Shown in pieces: positions 8,111 through 15,380 of a stretch of 64,000 nucleotides of DNA; the stretch's first letter is position 1; each line of letters begins with the position of its first letter. The notes under the pieces were generated by a model that saw only the letters and a list, made by a program, of their open reading frames with translations, searched no databases and had not been told where the DNA came from. A program made the position numbers and the translations under genes. Source of the DNA: Brevundimonas lutea (GTDB lineage: Bacteria; Pseudomonadota; Alphaproteobacteria; Caulobacterales; Caulobacteraceae); the NCBI RefSeq assembly GCF_003704105.1, contig NZ_QUOQ01000007.1, forward strand, positions 124,001 to 188,000, written 5' to 3'.

Positions 8111-8483
8111 CGCCGACGACGGCCACAAGCCGTTGCGCGAACGGAACACGATCCTCGAGGCGATCGAGCTCATGCGGGAGTCGGCGCTGGATACGGCGCC
8201 GACGATGATCGCATTCCTCTATCTCTGCGAGAATGAGGGGTTGTGCATCAGCGAACTCGCAGACCTCGCCGGGGTGAACATGGCGGCCGCCTCACGGGCC
8301 GGCGCCGTCCTGACGGGCCGCAGGGCGGCCGACGTCTCAGGCGCGCTCGCCAGGGTCGATCAGCTCGGGCGCGTGCGAGCGTTGGTGCTGAGCGATTTGG
8401 GACGTGAATTGAGAGACAGGATCGACGCCTGCATCGCAAAATCCGTCCCCATCGGATCGACGGGTGACCCCGACGACGCCTGA
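8097..8483 (+). CDS. MarR-like winged-helix regulator
   Basis: 128 residues. The centre is a winged helix: MIAFLYLCENEGLCISELADLAGVN as helices 1-2, a recognition helix MAAASRAGAVL, then a wing ending in GRVRALVLSDLGRELRDRI, the typical close of MarR-family proteins. The N-terminal dimer helix is RERNTILEAIELM. It is shorter than most MarR proteins (about 140-160). It overlaps the upstream small gene by 14 bp and is followed by convergent genes. The regulated target is not visible; autoregulation from 7473-7879 is the simplest guess. Confidence 0.65.
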   Translation: MADTDADDGHKPLRERNTILEAIELMRESALDTAPTMIAFLYLCENEGLCISELADLAGVNMAAASRAGAVLTGRRAADVSGALARVDQLGRVRALVLSDLGRELRDRIDACIAKSVPIGSTGDPDDA

Positions 8484-8535
8484 TCTTCCCTGTCTTCGCC
8501 CCGCAGAGGCGTCAGGACGGTTCCGCGACCTTCGG

Positions 8536-9354
8536 CTATGGCCTTTCGGCAACGCGGTTGAGAGCCACCAACCCCGGCGGCCTTTTGCCGAACAGGTGAA
8601 GATTGGGCCCCTTCCAATCCGGTCCGCCCCGCTCGTGAAGCACGACATCGGCGGAAATGGCGTTGTGAAGAAGAACGGCGAGATAGAGACTGTCGGTCCA
8701 GTACCCCTGGACAACCCGCTCATCCGAAAACGTCGCGACCAGCGCCTGCTCGGCGTCAACGATGAGGGTAAGCACCTCGCTGTCCCAGACCTCGCGTATC
8801 TGCGAGGCGTTGGCCGGAATGAGGCTTCGTGCGCCTTCCACCTGGTCTTCGGAACGAAGCACCATCCCGACTGCGGCGACACCGTCCCGGCATGCGGCGG
8901 CCGTCAGATCGCCTCGAAGCGCATTCAGGGGAAAGGGAAAGAGTTCGAACAGCACCGTCGAGCGTGCCTGCGCCAGCATCCTCCGTGCCCGCTCCAGGAC
9001 CTGTTCGGTTGAGCGGAGGTGGTAGATCTGGTCGGTCGAGCTGCCGGCGATCGACGTTTCAAGCGACGTCTCGGCTTGCTGACACTTTCTCTGAAAGTCC
9101 GCCTTCAGGGCGGCGATCAACTCGCCTGGAGGCACGGCGCGATACACCCGCGCCGGGGCGAGGCTCGACATGACCGCCCCCTTCGCCTCGAGGCCGGAAA
9201 GGGCGGCGTAGGTGACCGGCTGCCCCTTCCTGATCGCCTTGGCCAATCCATAACCCGTCTGATCCGGACGGCTGAGGAGTTCGCCATAGACAAGCGCTTC
9301 AGTCTCGGTGAAGCCGAGAGGGGCTAACAGGGGGGGCAGCTCTTCGAGCTTCAT
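8536..9354 (-). CDS. TrmB-like transcriptional regulator
   Basis: 272 residues from ATG 9354 (MKLEELPPLL); an in-frame ATG at 9402 falls inside a palindrome and is less likely. Residues 1-75 form a TrmB-type winged helix (FTETEALVYGELLSRP, then a turn, VTYAALSGLEAKGAV and the wing). A coiled linker with many Gln and Glu follows, then an effector-type domain with VLERARRMLAQARSTVLFELFP as in TrmB proteins. TrmB regulators are best known from archaea, where they bind sugars; bacterial members are less studied. A perfect 21-bp palindrome 29 bases upstream of the start is the obvious candidate operator. No transporter lies beside it, so the effector is unknown. Confidence 0.75.
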   Translation of the reverse strand: MKLEELPPLLAPLGFTETEALVYGELLSRPDQTGYGLAKAIRKGQPVTYAALSGLEAKGAVMSSLAPARVYRAVPPGELIAALKADFQRKCQQAETSLETSIAGSSTDQIYHLRSTEQVLERARRMLAQARSTVLFELFPFPLNALRGDLTAAACRDGVAAVGMVLRSEDQVEGARSLIPANASQIREVWDSEVLTLIVDAEQALVATFSDERVVQGYWTDSLYLAVLLHNAISADVVLHERGGPDWKGPNLHLFGKRPPGLVALNRVAERP

Positions 9355-9382
9355 TGGCCCGCAATAGAAGCTTTGCCGATCA

Positions 9383-9403
9383 TATGGCAACAATGTTGCC
9401 ATA
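9383..9403. promoter_or_regulatory. 21-bp perfect palindrome, likely operator of TrmB-like gene
   Basis: Arms TATGGCAACA and TGTTGCCATA flank a single central A. The site lies between the stop of the LuxR-HTH gene (9425) and the start of the TrmB-like gene (9354). This placement fits autoregulation by a dimeric winged-helix protein. Confidence 0.55.
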
Positions 9404-9424
9404 CAGGTTACATTCCGGCCTCCG

Positions 9425-9670
9425 TCAGTCGATCGTCAGCTCGCCGCAACGGTAGGCGACCGCGATCGTGTGGGCGCTATTCTGGGTTCCGAGCTTGCGG
9501 CGGATATTCTTCAGGTGCTCCCCCACCGTGTGGGGCGAGATGCCCATCAGCGCGCCCATATCCCGCGTCGTCAGCCCCTGCGCCGTCCATCTGACCACGT
9601 CGCGTTCGCGGGGAGTGAGCGCGGGCCGATCTTCCTCGTTTAGGTCCGCGACAGCCAAGTCACCCTCCAC
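9425..9670 (-). CDS. LuxR-type HTH-only protein
   Basis: 81 residues from GTG 9670, or 77 from TTG 9658, which has GGAGG 5 bases before it and may be the true start. Almost the whole protein is a GerE/LuxR helix-turn-helix: LTPRERDVVRWTAQGLTTRD, then SPHTVGEHLKNIRRKLG and NSAHTIAVA. It closely resembles the C-terminus of the full LuxR gene just upstream (EHTVGEHLKHIRRKLGTTNSAH). It has no ligand or receiver domain, and the 211 bp separating it from the next gene cannot encode one. It may be a remnant of a duplication, or a small DNA-binding competitor of the full regulator. Confidence 0.65.
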   Translation of the reverse strand: MEGDLAVADLNEEDRPALTPRERDVVRWTAQGLTTRDMGALMGISPHTVGEHLKNIRRKLGTQNSAHTIAVAYRCGELTID

Positions 9671-9881
9671 TGAATCAATCCCGCGACGTCAGCACAATAC
9701 TCCTTCCAAAAAGGAGGAGGGGAAAATCCGTTGCGATTACGAATGTTTAATTCCGGAGGTTAAATTCGGGCGATGTCGGCGTCGATATGTCCGATGACGT
9801 GATCAAGCCTCCCCCCTGTCATCCTAGTGCTGCTACTCAGGGTTCTGCGAAGCCACGGTTTCAGGGCGATGTCCGGCAACG

Positions 9882-10607
9882 CTAAAGTCGCAGCAGACCC
9901 CGCTGAAGCGCCCTCACCACCGAGTGAGCGCTGTTGGTTGTGCCAAGTTTGCGGCGGATGTGTTTGAGGTGCTCGCCCACGGTGTGTTCCGATATGAGGA
10001 GGATGGCGGCTACGTCGGCAACCGTCTTGCCTCTGGCGATCCAGCTCAACACGTCGCACTCGCGGGCGGTGAGCGGTCTTTTCTGGGCGCTGAACCAGCC
10101 GCCGTCCAAGGCCTGGTCAGCACGATAGGCCAGTAGCCTGATCGCTTGACGCAGACCCGGCGTATCTTCGACCTTGTCGCCCGCCAGGGACAGACCGCCC
10201 GATCCGCTTCTCGAGGGGAGCGGAATGCAGAGGCCTCGTCGCAGCTGAAACTCGGACGCCTCGCTCACGATCAGCGCCGCCGACCGCGTCGCGACGAGCG
10301 GCGGCGGAACTTCGTCCCAAGAGAAGGGCGACGCCGACGCGACGCAGTGTCTGGCGATCGGGTCATGCGCGAAGTGGCCCGCAGCCTCGTAGCGCTCGCT
10401 CCAGCCCTGTGGCCAACCATTGAGCAGGATCTGGGGTCCCCCACGGTCCCCGGCTCCGGGCAGTTTGGTCAAGACAAGCGCGCTGTAGCCGTACCGGCCG
10501 ACCGTGGCGGCGACCTGGCCCATAACCGCTTCGGGGCCCGACGCGACGCCGATCTGCTCGATCGAACGCAGCGTGTCCTCTAACAGGCGATCAGGCGCGC
10601 TCACCAT
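9882..10607 (-). CDS. LuxR-family regulator with autoinducer-binding domain
   Basis: 241 residues, the usual length for quorum-sensing LuxR proteins. Residues 15-165 are the autoinducer-binding domain with the hallmark residues present: Trp65, Trp69, Tyr73, Asp82-Pro83, Trp97 and Gly125. Residues 175-235 are the LuxR helix-turn-helix (LTARECDVLSWIARGKT, then SEHTVGEHLKHIRRKLG). With all six ligand-site residues in place it should bind an acyl-homoserine lactone or a similar molecule. No luxI synthase gene is seen in the window, so within this window it is a LuxR solo. It lies upstream of and parallel to the HTH-only paralogue. Confidence 0.8.
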   Translation of the reverse strand: MVSAPDRLLEDTLRSIEQIGVASGPEAVMGQVAATVGRYGYSALVLTKLPGAGDRGGPQILLNGWPQGWSERYEAAGHFAHDPIARHCVASASPFSWDEVPPPLVATRSAALIVSEASEFQLRRGLCIPLPSRSGSGGLSLAGDKVEDTPGLRQAIRLLAYRADQALDGGWFSAQKRPLTARECDVLSWIARGKTVADVAAILLISEHTVGEHLKHIRRKLGTTNSAHSVVRALQRGLLRL

Positions 10608-10956
10608 CTCGGCAGGGCGGTGGGACGAGCTATCGAGCCCTCTCCTGGGGGCGTCGAGCTCCGCTCCAAGCTGGCAATAAGCCGCTTACGCATCTTCGAT
10701 CCAAACTCCTCAACTCAGAGCGTGGAGGGACCGCGGCCGCCCGCCTAGTGAATTCCCGGTAAGCCGAGCCAGGCCTGGCGCCGGCGCCGGCGCCGGAGAA
10801 GGTCGAGCACAGCGAAGTCGCCGGTTCGAGCTGAGCTGGACACGCCGCTTTTTTCTCGGACTTAATGGCCAGCGGCATTCCTGCATATCTCCGGTAAGGC
10901 CAAGTCTGACCCGCCGATGTCCAGTGCGGCTTCGCCAGCCAACGAGGCCGACCAGG
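10608..10956. other. Intergenic region, no gene recognised
   Basis: About 350 bases between the LuxR gene and the integrase stop. An 82-codon frame exists on the minus strand but shows no domain, ribosome site or codon pattern I trust. The stretch 10777-10796 is three tandem GGCGCC units. No tRNA, terminator with a T tract or clear promoter was found. Confidence 0.4.
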
Positions 10957-12168
10957 TTACGCGGCTCGCGAGGGTTGCCCGCCCTCGCAAAACTGAGCCC
11001 AGTCGCGCATCATTTCGACCCGCTTTTCGAACAGGTCTCCTCGGCGATAGGCAGCCTCGACCTTGTTGCCGACGGTGTGCGCCAGCGCCATCTCGGCGAC
11101 TTCGTTCAGGTAGGTGGTTCGCTCCGCCGCCCAGTCCCTGAAGGTCGAACGAAAGCCGTGGGGGACGGCATCGACGCCCATGCGACGCAGGACCGCCGAG
11201 ATCGTCATGTCGGACAGGTTCCCGCCGAGCACCGCCCGGAACACCGGCTCTTCCGGACCTCCGGACGGGAGAGCGGCCAACAAACGGAGTGCAGCGTCCG
11301 ACAGAGGGACGCGATGCTCGCGCCCGGCCTTCATCCTCGCCCCGTCGATGGTCCACAGCCGATTTGTCGTGTCGATCTCGCTCCAGGTCGCCCCGCGAAC
11401 CTCGCCGGATCGCGCCGCGGTCAGGATCGCGAATTCCAACGCCCTGGCCCCGGCCCCCTCGCTCGACCGGAGCGCTTGCATGAAGCCCGGAAGATCGTCG
11501 ACGGGAAGCGCCCTGTGATGAACGATACGGCGAACCTTGGAGGGCTTGGCCAGGAGCTTGTCGAGATGGCCGCGCCACCGAGCCGGGTTGGGTCCTGCAC
11601 GAAACTCCCGGGCGGTCGCCCAGTCCAGGACCATCTCCAGGCGTCCGCGAAGCCTTTTGGCCGTCTCCGTCTTCGTCAGCCAGATGGGCTCCAGGACGCG
11701 CATGATGTGCGGCAGTTCGATCTCGGCCACATCCACTTCGCCAAGCACCGGATAGGCGTACTTTCTGAGGGTGGCCGTCCACTGATCGCGATGCTTACGG
11801 TTCTTCCAGCTCGCCTCGTGCGCTGCGATGTACGCCTTTGCCGCTGAACGGAACGTCATCATGGGCGGGGGAGCGGCTTTCAACGCCCGCCGCGCATCGC
11901 GACCCGCCTCGATCGGGTCGATGCCGCGACGAATGGCATCGCGCGCCTCTCGCGCGGCCTCTCTCGCTCTAGCGAGCGTGACGTCCGGGTAGCCGCCCAG
12001 ACCCATCTCCCGTCTGCGGGTCCCGATCGTGGCGCGAAGAACCCAGGTTCTCCCGCCGGTAGGGAGAACCTGTAAGCCCAGACCGGCTACGCCGCCCACC
12101 ATATGCAGTCCCGGCTGCGTGAGCCGGGAGACAGCGAGCGGGCCGAGTTCGAGGGCTTTGCGGGGCAT
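10957..12168 (-). CDS. P4-type tyrosine integrase (DUF4102 plus catalytic domain)
   Basis: 403 residues, full length for the family. The N-terminal DUF4102/arm-binding domain shows TWVLRATIGTRRREMGLGGY and ARAREAAREAR. A SAM-like core-binding domain follows (residues about 110-190). The catalytic domain has the expected residues: Arg in LTAARSGEVRGATW, His-x-x-Arg in PHGFRSTFRDWA, His in LAHTVGNKVEAAYRR and the Tyr of that same stretch. It should integrate a genomic island at a specific, often tRNA-gene, site. It looks intact. The repeat-rich 12169-12399 upstream of its start is the likely recombination region. Confidence 0.9.
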   Translation of the reverse strand: MPRKALELGPLAVSRLTQPGLHMVGGVAGLGLQVLPTGGRTWVLRATIGTRRREMGLGGYPDVTLARAREAAREARDAIRRGIDPIEAGRDARRALKAAPPPMMTFRSAAKAYIAAHEASWKNRKHRDQWTATLRKYAYPVLGEVDVAEIELPHIMRVLEPIWLTKTETAKRLRGRLEMVLDWATAREFRAGPNPARWRGHLDKLLAKPSKVRRIVHHRALPVDDLPGFMQALRSSEGAGARALEFAILTAARSGEVRGATWSEIDTTNRLWTIDGARMKAGREHRVPLSDAALRLLAALPSGGPEEPVFRAVLGGNLSDMTISAVLRRMGVDAVPHGFRSTFRDWAAERTTYLNEVAEMALAHTVGNKVEAAYRRGDLFEKRVEMMRDWAQFCEGGQPSRAA

Positions 12169-12399
12169 GGCGGACGAGCGGAACTATAACTCGGTCGAAA
12201 TACATCCACCATCCCACCCAACAAAAATTTTGCGCTTGGAAGGCACAAAGTGAACAACTGTGAACAGTCGATTCTGAGTAAGTCTCTGTCTAAACGCGAC
12301 TTTTCAACAGGCTGAAAATGCCTGAAACGCGAAAAAACCGACTCTCTGTCCGCCACCGCTGTTGATTTCATTCAACATTTGGGCCGAGACAGTCAGTGA
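12169..12399. other. Repeat-rich region upstream of integrase; candidate attachment site
   Basis: No gene. Two near-identical 10-mers, AGTCTCTGTC (12281-12290) and ACTCTCTGTC (12341-12350), lie 60 bp apart. Between them are the nested inverted repeats CAGGC/GCCTG and TTTTCA/TGAAAA. A GTGAACA direct repeat lies at about 12250-12266. The string CTCTCTGTCCGCCACC (12342-12357) looks like the 3' end of a serine tRNA gene, but no tRNA body is attached. This would fit an att core left by integration. Confidence 0.35.
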
Positions 12400-13908
12400 T
12401 CAGCCTGGTGCGAGCCAGCGGCGCAGATAGTCGCCGTGAGCCGGCATGCCGTCCACGCGGCGCCGGACCGCCGCCCGAATACGGGCCAGGCTCAAGTTCA
12501 GTTCATCGGGGGACAGGCTGTCGGCTAGCGGGTGGCGACCCATCGGAACCAGACCCTGACCATAGAGCACCGGAAACCAGTTGCTCTCCCGGAACAGCTC
12601 GTGATTGGCCACCCCCACCTCGCCGCGCCGCCTGAACCGTTCCAGCCGCGCCTTCAGGCTGTCGGGCGGATCGATCGCCGCGCAGTGGCGCCAGAAGGGC
12701 GTGTCGTCGCGCGTTCCGACGACATAGTGGGCGATGATGAAGTCACGGATGCTTTCGTATTGCGCATCCATGAAGGCGTTGAAGCGCGCGGCGGCGTCCG
12801 GCTCGGCCGCGATCGTCGGGAAGTTGGCCAGCAATTGGGAAACACCGGCCTGGATCAAATGGATGCTGGTCGATTCCAGCGGTTCCAGGAAGCCTGACGC
12901 CAAACCCAGGGCGACACAGTTGCCGACCCAGCTCTTGCGACGGCGACCAGTGACGAATTTCAGCGCGCGCGGCTCGGCCTCGGCTGGCGCGTCGAGCCCT
13001 GCGAGAAGGGCTTCGGCGGCGCGGTCCTGGTCGAGAAAGGCGTCACAGAAGACATAGCCGTTGCCGGTCCGGTGCTGCAGCGGAATCCGCCAGCGCCAGC
13101 CGGCTTCCGATGCCGTCGAGCGTGTGTAGGGCACGGGATCGGCGACGCGCGCCGACGGCATGGCCACCGCGCGGTTGGCAGGCAGCCATTCGCTCCAGTC
13201 GTCGTAGCCGGCCCGGAACGCCTCCTCGATCAGCAGTCCGCGAAAGCCGGAACAGTCGACGAAGAAGTCGCCCTTCACCCGACGTCCATCCTCCAGCGAC
13301 AAGCCGGCGATCAGGCCGCTTTCGGGATCGCGCGCGACCTCGACGATCCTCCCCTCGAGCCGCCGGACACAGCGCTGCTCGGAAAACCCTCTCAGATGCG
13401 CAGCATAGAGACCGGCGTCGAAATGGTACGCGTAGCTTATGCCCGGCTCGTCCGGTCGGGTCTGGGGCGCGTGCATGAAGCGGCCACGCCGCATGGCCTC
13501 GGCTTCGGCGACATAGAGCAGATTGTCCGGGTCGCCGCCGCTCTCCAGCGCACGAAGCCAGTAGTGGGCGAAGTCGATGCCGTTCATTTCGGCGCCGAAC
13601 AGGCCGAAAGGGTGCAGATAGGTGTGGCCCAGCCGGCCCCAGTCGACGAATTCGATGCCGAGTTTGAATGTCCCCTGGGTGGCGCGCAGAAATTCGCGCT
13701 CATCCAGCCCCAGCAGGCGGTTGAACAGCTGAATCGGCGGGATGGTCGCCTCGCCTACCCCGACCGTACCGATGGCGTCGGATTCGATCACTGTCAGGGA
13801 ATAGGCCTGGGTTCCGGCGATCCGGGCGAGGGCCGCGGCGGCCATCCAGCCGGCCGTGCCGCCGCCGACGATGACGATGTCGCGCACCGGCGTGTCGGGG
13901 CGCGTCAT
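12400..13908 (-). CDS. Tryptophan halogenase-family flavoprotein
   Basis: 502 residues. The N-terminus is an FAD-binding fold (IVIVGGGTAGWMAAAAL). The second conserved block is GVGEATIPP, followed by TFKLGIEF, which carries the lysine used by flavin-dependent halogenases. The diagnostic W-x-W-x-I-P motif is present (GWRWRIPLQHRTGNGYV). The gene is last in a three-gene chain; its ATG overlaps the previous stop (ATGA). In Caulobacter and Xanthomonas such genes often lie in TonB-receptor carbohydrate loci with no known halogenated product, so the true substrate and even halogenation are uncertain. A partner flavin reductase is not seen nearby. Confidence 0.8.
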   Translation of the reverse strand: MTRPDTPVRDIVIVGGGTAGWMAAAALARIAGTQAYSLTVIESDAIGTVGVGEATIPPIQLFNRLLGLDEREFLRATQGTFKLGIEFVDWGRLGHTYLHPFGLFGAEMNGIDFAHYWLRALESGGDPDNLLYVAEAEAMRRGRFMHAPQTRPDEPGISYAYHFDAGLYAAHLRGFSEQRCVRRLEGRIVEVARDPESGLIAGLSLEDGRRVKGDFFVDCSGFRGLLIEEAFRAGYDDWSEWLPANRAVAMPSARVADPVPYTRSTASEAGWRWRIPLQHRTGNGYVFCDAFLDQDRAAEALLAGLDAPAEAEPRALKFVTGRRRKSWVGNCVALGLASGFLEPLESTSIHLIQAGVSQLLANFPTIAAEPDAAARFNAFMDAQYESIRDFIIAHYVVGTRDDTPFWRHCAAIDPPDSLKARLERFRRRGEVGVANHELFRESNWFPVLYGQGLVPMGRHPLADSLSPDELNLSLARIRAAVRRRVDGMPAHGDYLRRWLAPG

Positions 13909-15380
13909 CGGCGCATGGCCTCCTCGGCGGTGGGCAGGTCGCGGACCTGTTCGGCGATGCGCTTCAGCAAGCCGCGAAAGCGCGCCATCTGCTCCTCGGG
14001 CGAGACCTTGTCGATCAACGGGTCATGGCCGCGGGGAACCAGGCCGTGACCGATCAGGATCTGGGTCCAGTTCTGCTCCTGGAAGGTCTCATCATCATAG
14101 GTCGGAAGCAGACCCCGTGCGGCGAAGGCCTCGAGCTTCCACGACAGGCGCTCGGGCGTCGGCGCCGAACGGGCGCGGTCCCAGAACGGCTCGTCAAACC
14201 GCTGATTCAGTCGGTAGTGGGCCAGCTGGAAGTCGCGGACGCCCTCGACATGGCGGCGCAAAGCGCTGTTGTGCGCCTTCGCCTCGGGCATCGCCTCGGT
14301 CGAGACCGGGAACCAGGCGATCAGCTGTGACAGGCCAATGTGGGCCAGATGCAGCGGCGCGCCGTCCAGAGGCTCCAGCCGCGCGGCGGCGGCGCCCAGG
14401 GCGACGCAGTTCCCGGTCCAGGCGGGCCGCATGCCCGGCTCGAAAGCCTCCACCGAGGCGTCGACGCCGAGCGCCCGCGCGGTCAGCACCGGCAGGGCCT
14501 CCAGCACCGCCGAGTCATCCATTAGGCGGGAATCGTAGCAGGCCACGACAGCGGTCCGGTCGGCCAGCGGGTACTGCCCGACCCAGCCAGCCCGGAAGGC
14601 GGCGATCTGGCTGAAGCCCGGAAGCGGATCAAGACGACCAGCCGAAGCCGCCATAACCCGATCAACGCCGAACAGGTCCCGCCAGGACTCGAACGCCGCA
14701 CCCGGCTGACCGGCGGCCAGCACGGCTTCGGCGCACGAGGCGTCGAGATAGAGGTCGGCCTCAAGTCGCTCGCCGCTGTCGTCGATAACGGCGCGGATGT
14801 GGTCGCCGTCGCGCTCGACCGACGCGACCCTGCCCTTGCGAGCGGTGACGCCGGCCTGGATCGCGACCCGGCGCAACAGGGCGGCGTAGCGCCGGGCGTC
14901 GAGGTTGCGGCCCCAGCCGATGGGCGCCTCGACCGTCCGGCCCTCAGCATCGACCGCCGATCGCCCCTGGCGCGCCGCCGCCGAGGCAAGGTGGAAATCC
15001 TCGAAGGCGACCGGGAGGCCCTCGGCGCGCGCCCTGGTCCAGAACTGGTGGAAATCGATATCCTCGATCCCGACCCGCTGGGCGTCGTAACCATGGACGA
15101 AGGCCGGTCTGGTCCGGCCCCAGTTGGCGTAGCGCTGACCCAGGACGGGGGCGCCCGACGCGGCCGCCATCACCGCCGCCTCGTCCAACCCCAGCAAGGC
15201 GTGCAGGCCGCCCAGAGACGGCAGACCGATATAAACATCCGCCGGCGTCAGCAGGCTGGGCAGCTCGAGCACTGAGACCGTCACGCCCAGGCGCCCGACC
15301 GCCCGATGAAGCGCCAGCGCGGCCAGCCAGGCGTCGGCGTCCCGCCCGACAATCAAGACGGTGCGAACCGGCGGGCTCAT
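13905..15380 (-). CDS. Degenerate tryptophan halogenase-family protein
   Basis: 491 residues from ATG 15380, which overlaps the upstream stop (ATGA). The length and the C-terminal pattern (LEPLDGAPLHLAHIGLSQLIAWF, then QNWTQILIGHGLVPRGHDPL) match the two neighbouring halogenases. The catalytic signatures are lost, however. The nucleotide-binding GGGTAGW is VGRDADAW, no TFKLGIEF lysine segment is found (RYANWGRT instead), and the W-x-W-x-I-P site reads GWVGQYPL. It is therefore probably not a working halogenase. It may be a subunit or scaffold for its neighbours, or may have gained another role. The frame is intact and coupled on both sides, arguing against a pseudogene. Confidence 0.75.
   Translation of the reverse strand: MSPPVRTVLIVGRDADAWLAALALHRAVGRLGVTVSVLELPSLLTPADVYIGLPSLGGLHALLGLDEAAVMAAASGAPVLGQRYANWGRTRPAFVHGYDAQRVGIEDIDFHQFWTRARAEGLPVAFEDFHLASAAARQGRSAVDAEGRTVEAPIGWGRNLDARRYAALLRRVAIQAGVTARKGRVASVERDGDHIRAVIDDSGERLEADLYLDASCAEAVLAAGQPGAAFESWRDLFGVDRVMAASAGRLDPLPGFSQIAAFRAGWVGQYPLADRTAVVACYDSRLMDDSAVLEALPVLTARALGVDASVEAFEPGMRPAWTGNCVALGAAAARLEPLDGAPLHLAHIGLSQLIAWFPVSTEAMPEAKAHNSALRRHVEGVRDFQLAHYRLNQRFDEPFWDRARSAPTPERLSWKLEAFAARGLLPTYDDETFQEQNWTQILIGHGLVPRGHDPLIDKVSPEEQMARFRGLLKRIAEQVRDLPTAEEAMRR

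Noticed and set aside
10777-10796. Three tandem GGCGCC units
   Set aside because: A short simple repeat, common in GC-rich genomes; no function suggested.
10630-10878. An 82-codon minus-strand frame between the LuxR gene and the integrase
   Set aside because: No ribosome site and no domain. It crosses a GGCGCC microsatellite.
12342-12357. A tRNA gene at this point
   Set aside because: Only a string like a tRNA 3' end is present. No acceptor 5' strand, D-loop or anticodon arm can be folded around it.
13905-15380. Calling the middle halogenase a pseudogene
   Set aside because: The frame is intact, has normal codon use and is joined by overlaps to both neighbours. Only catalytic motifs are lost.
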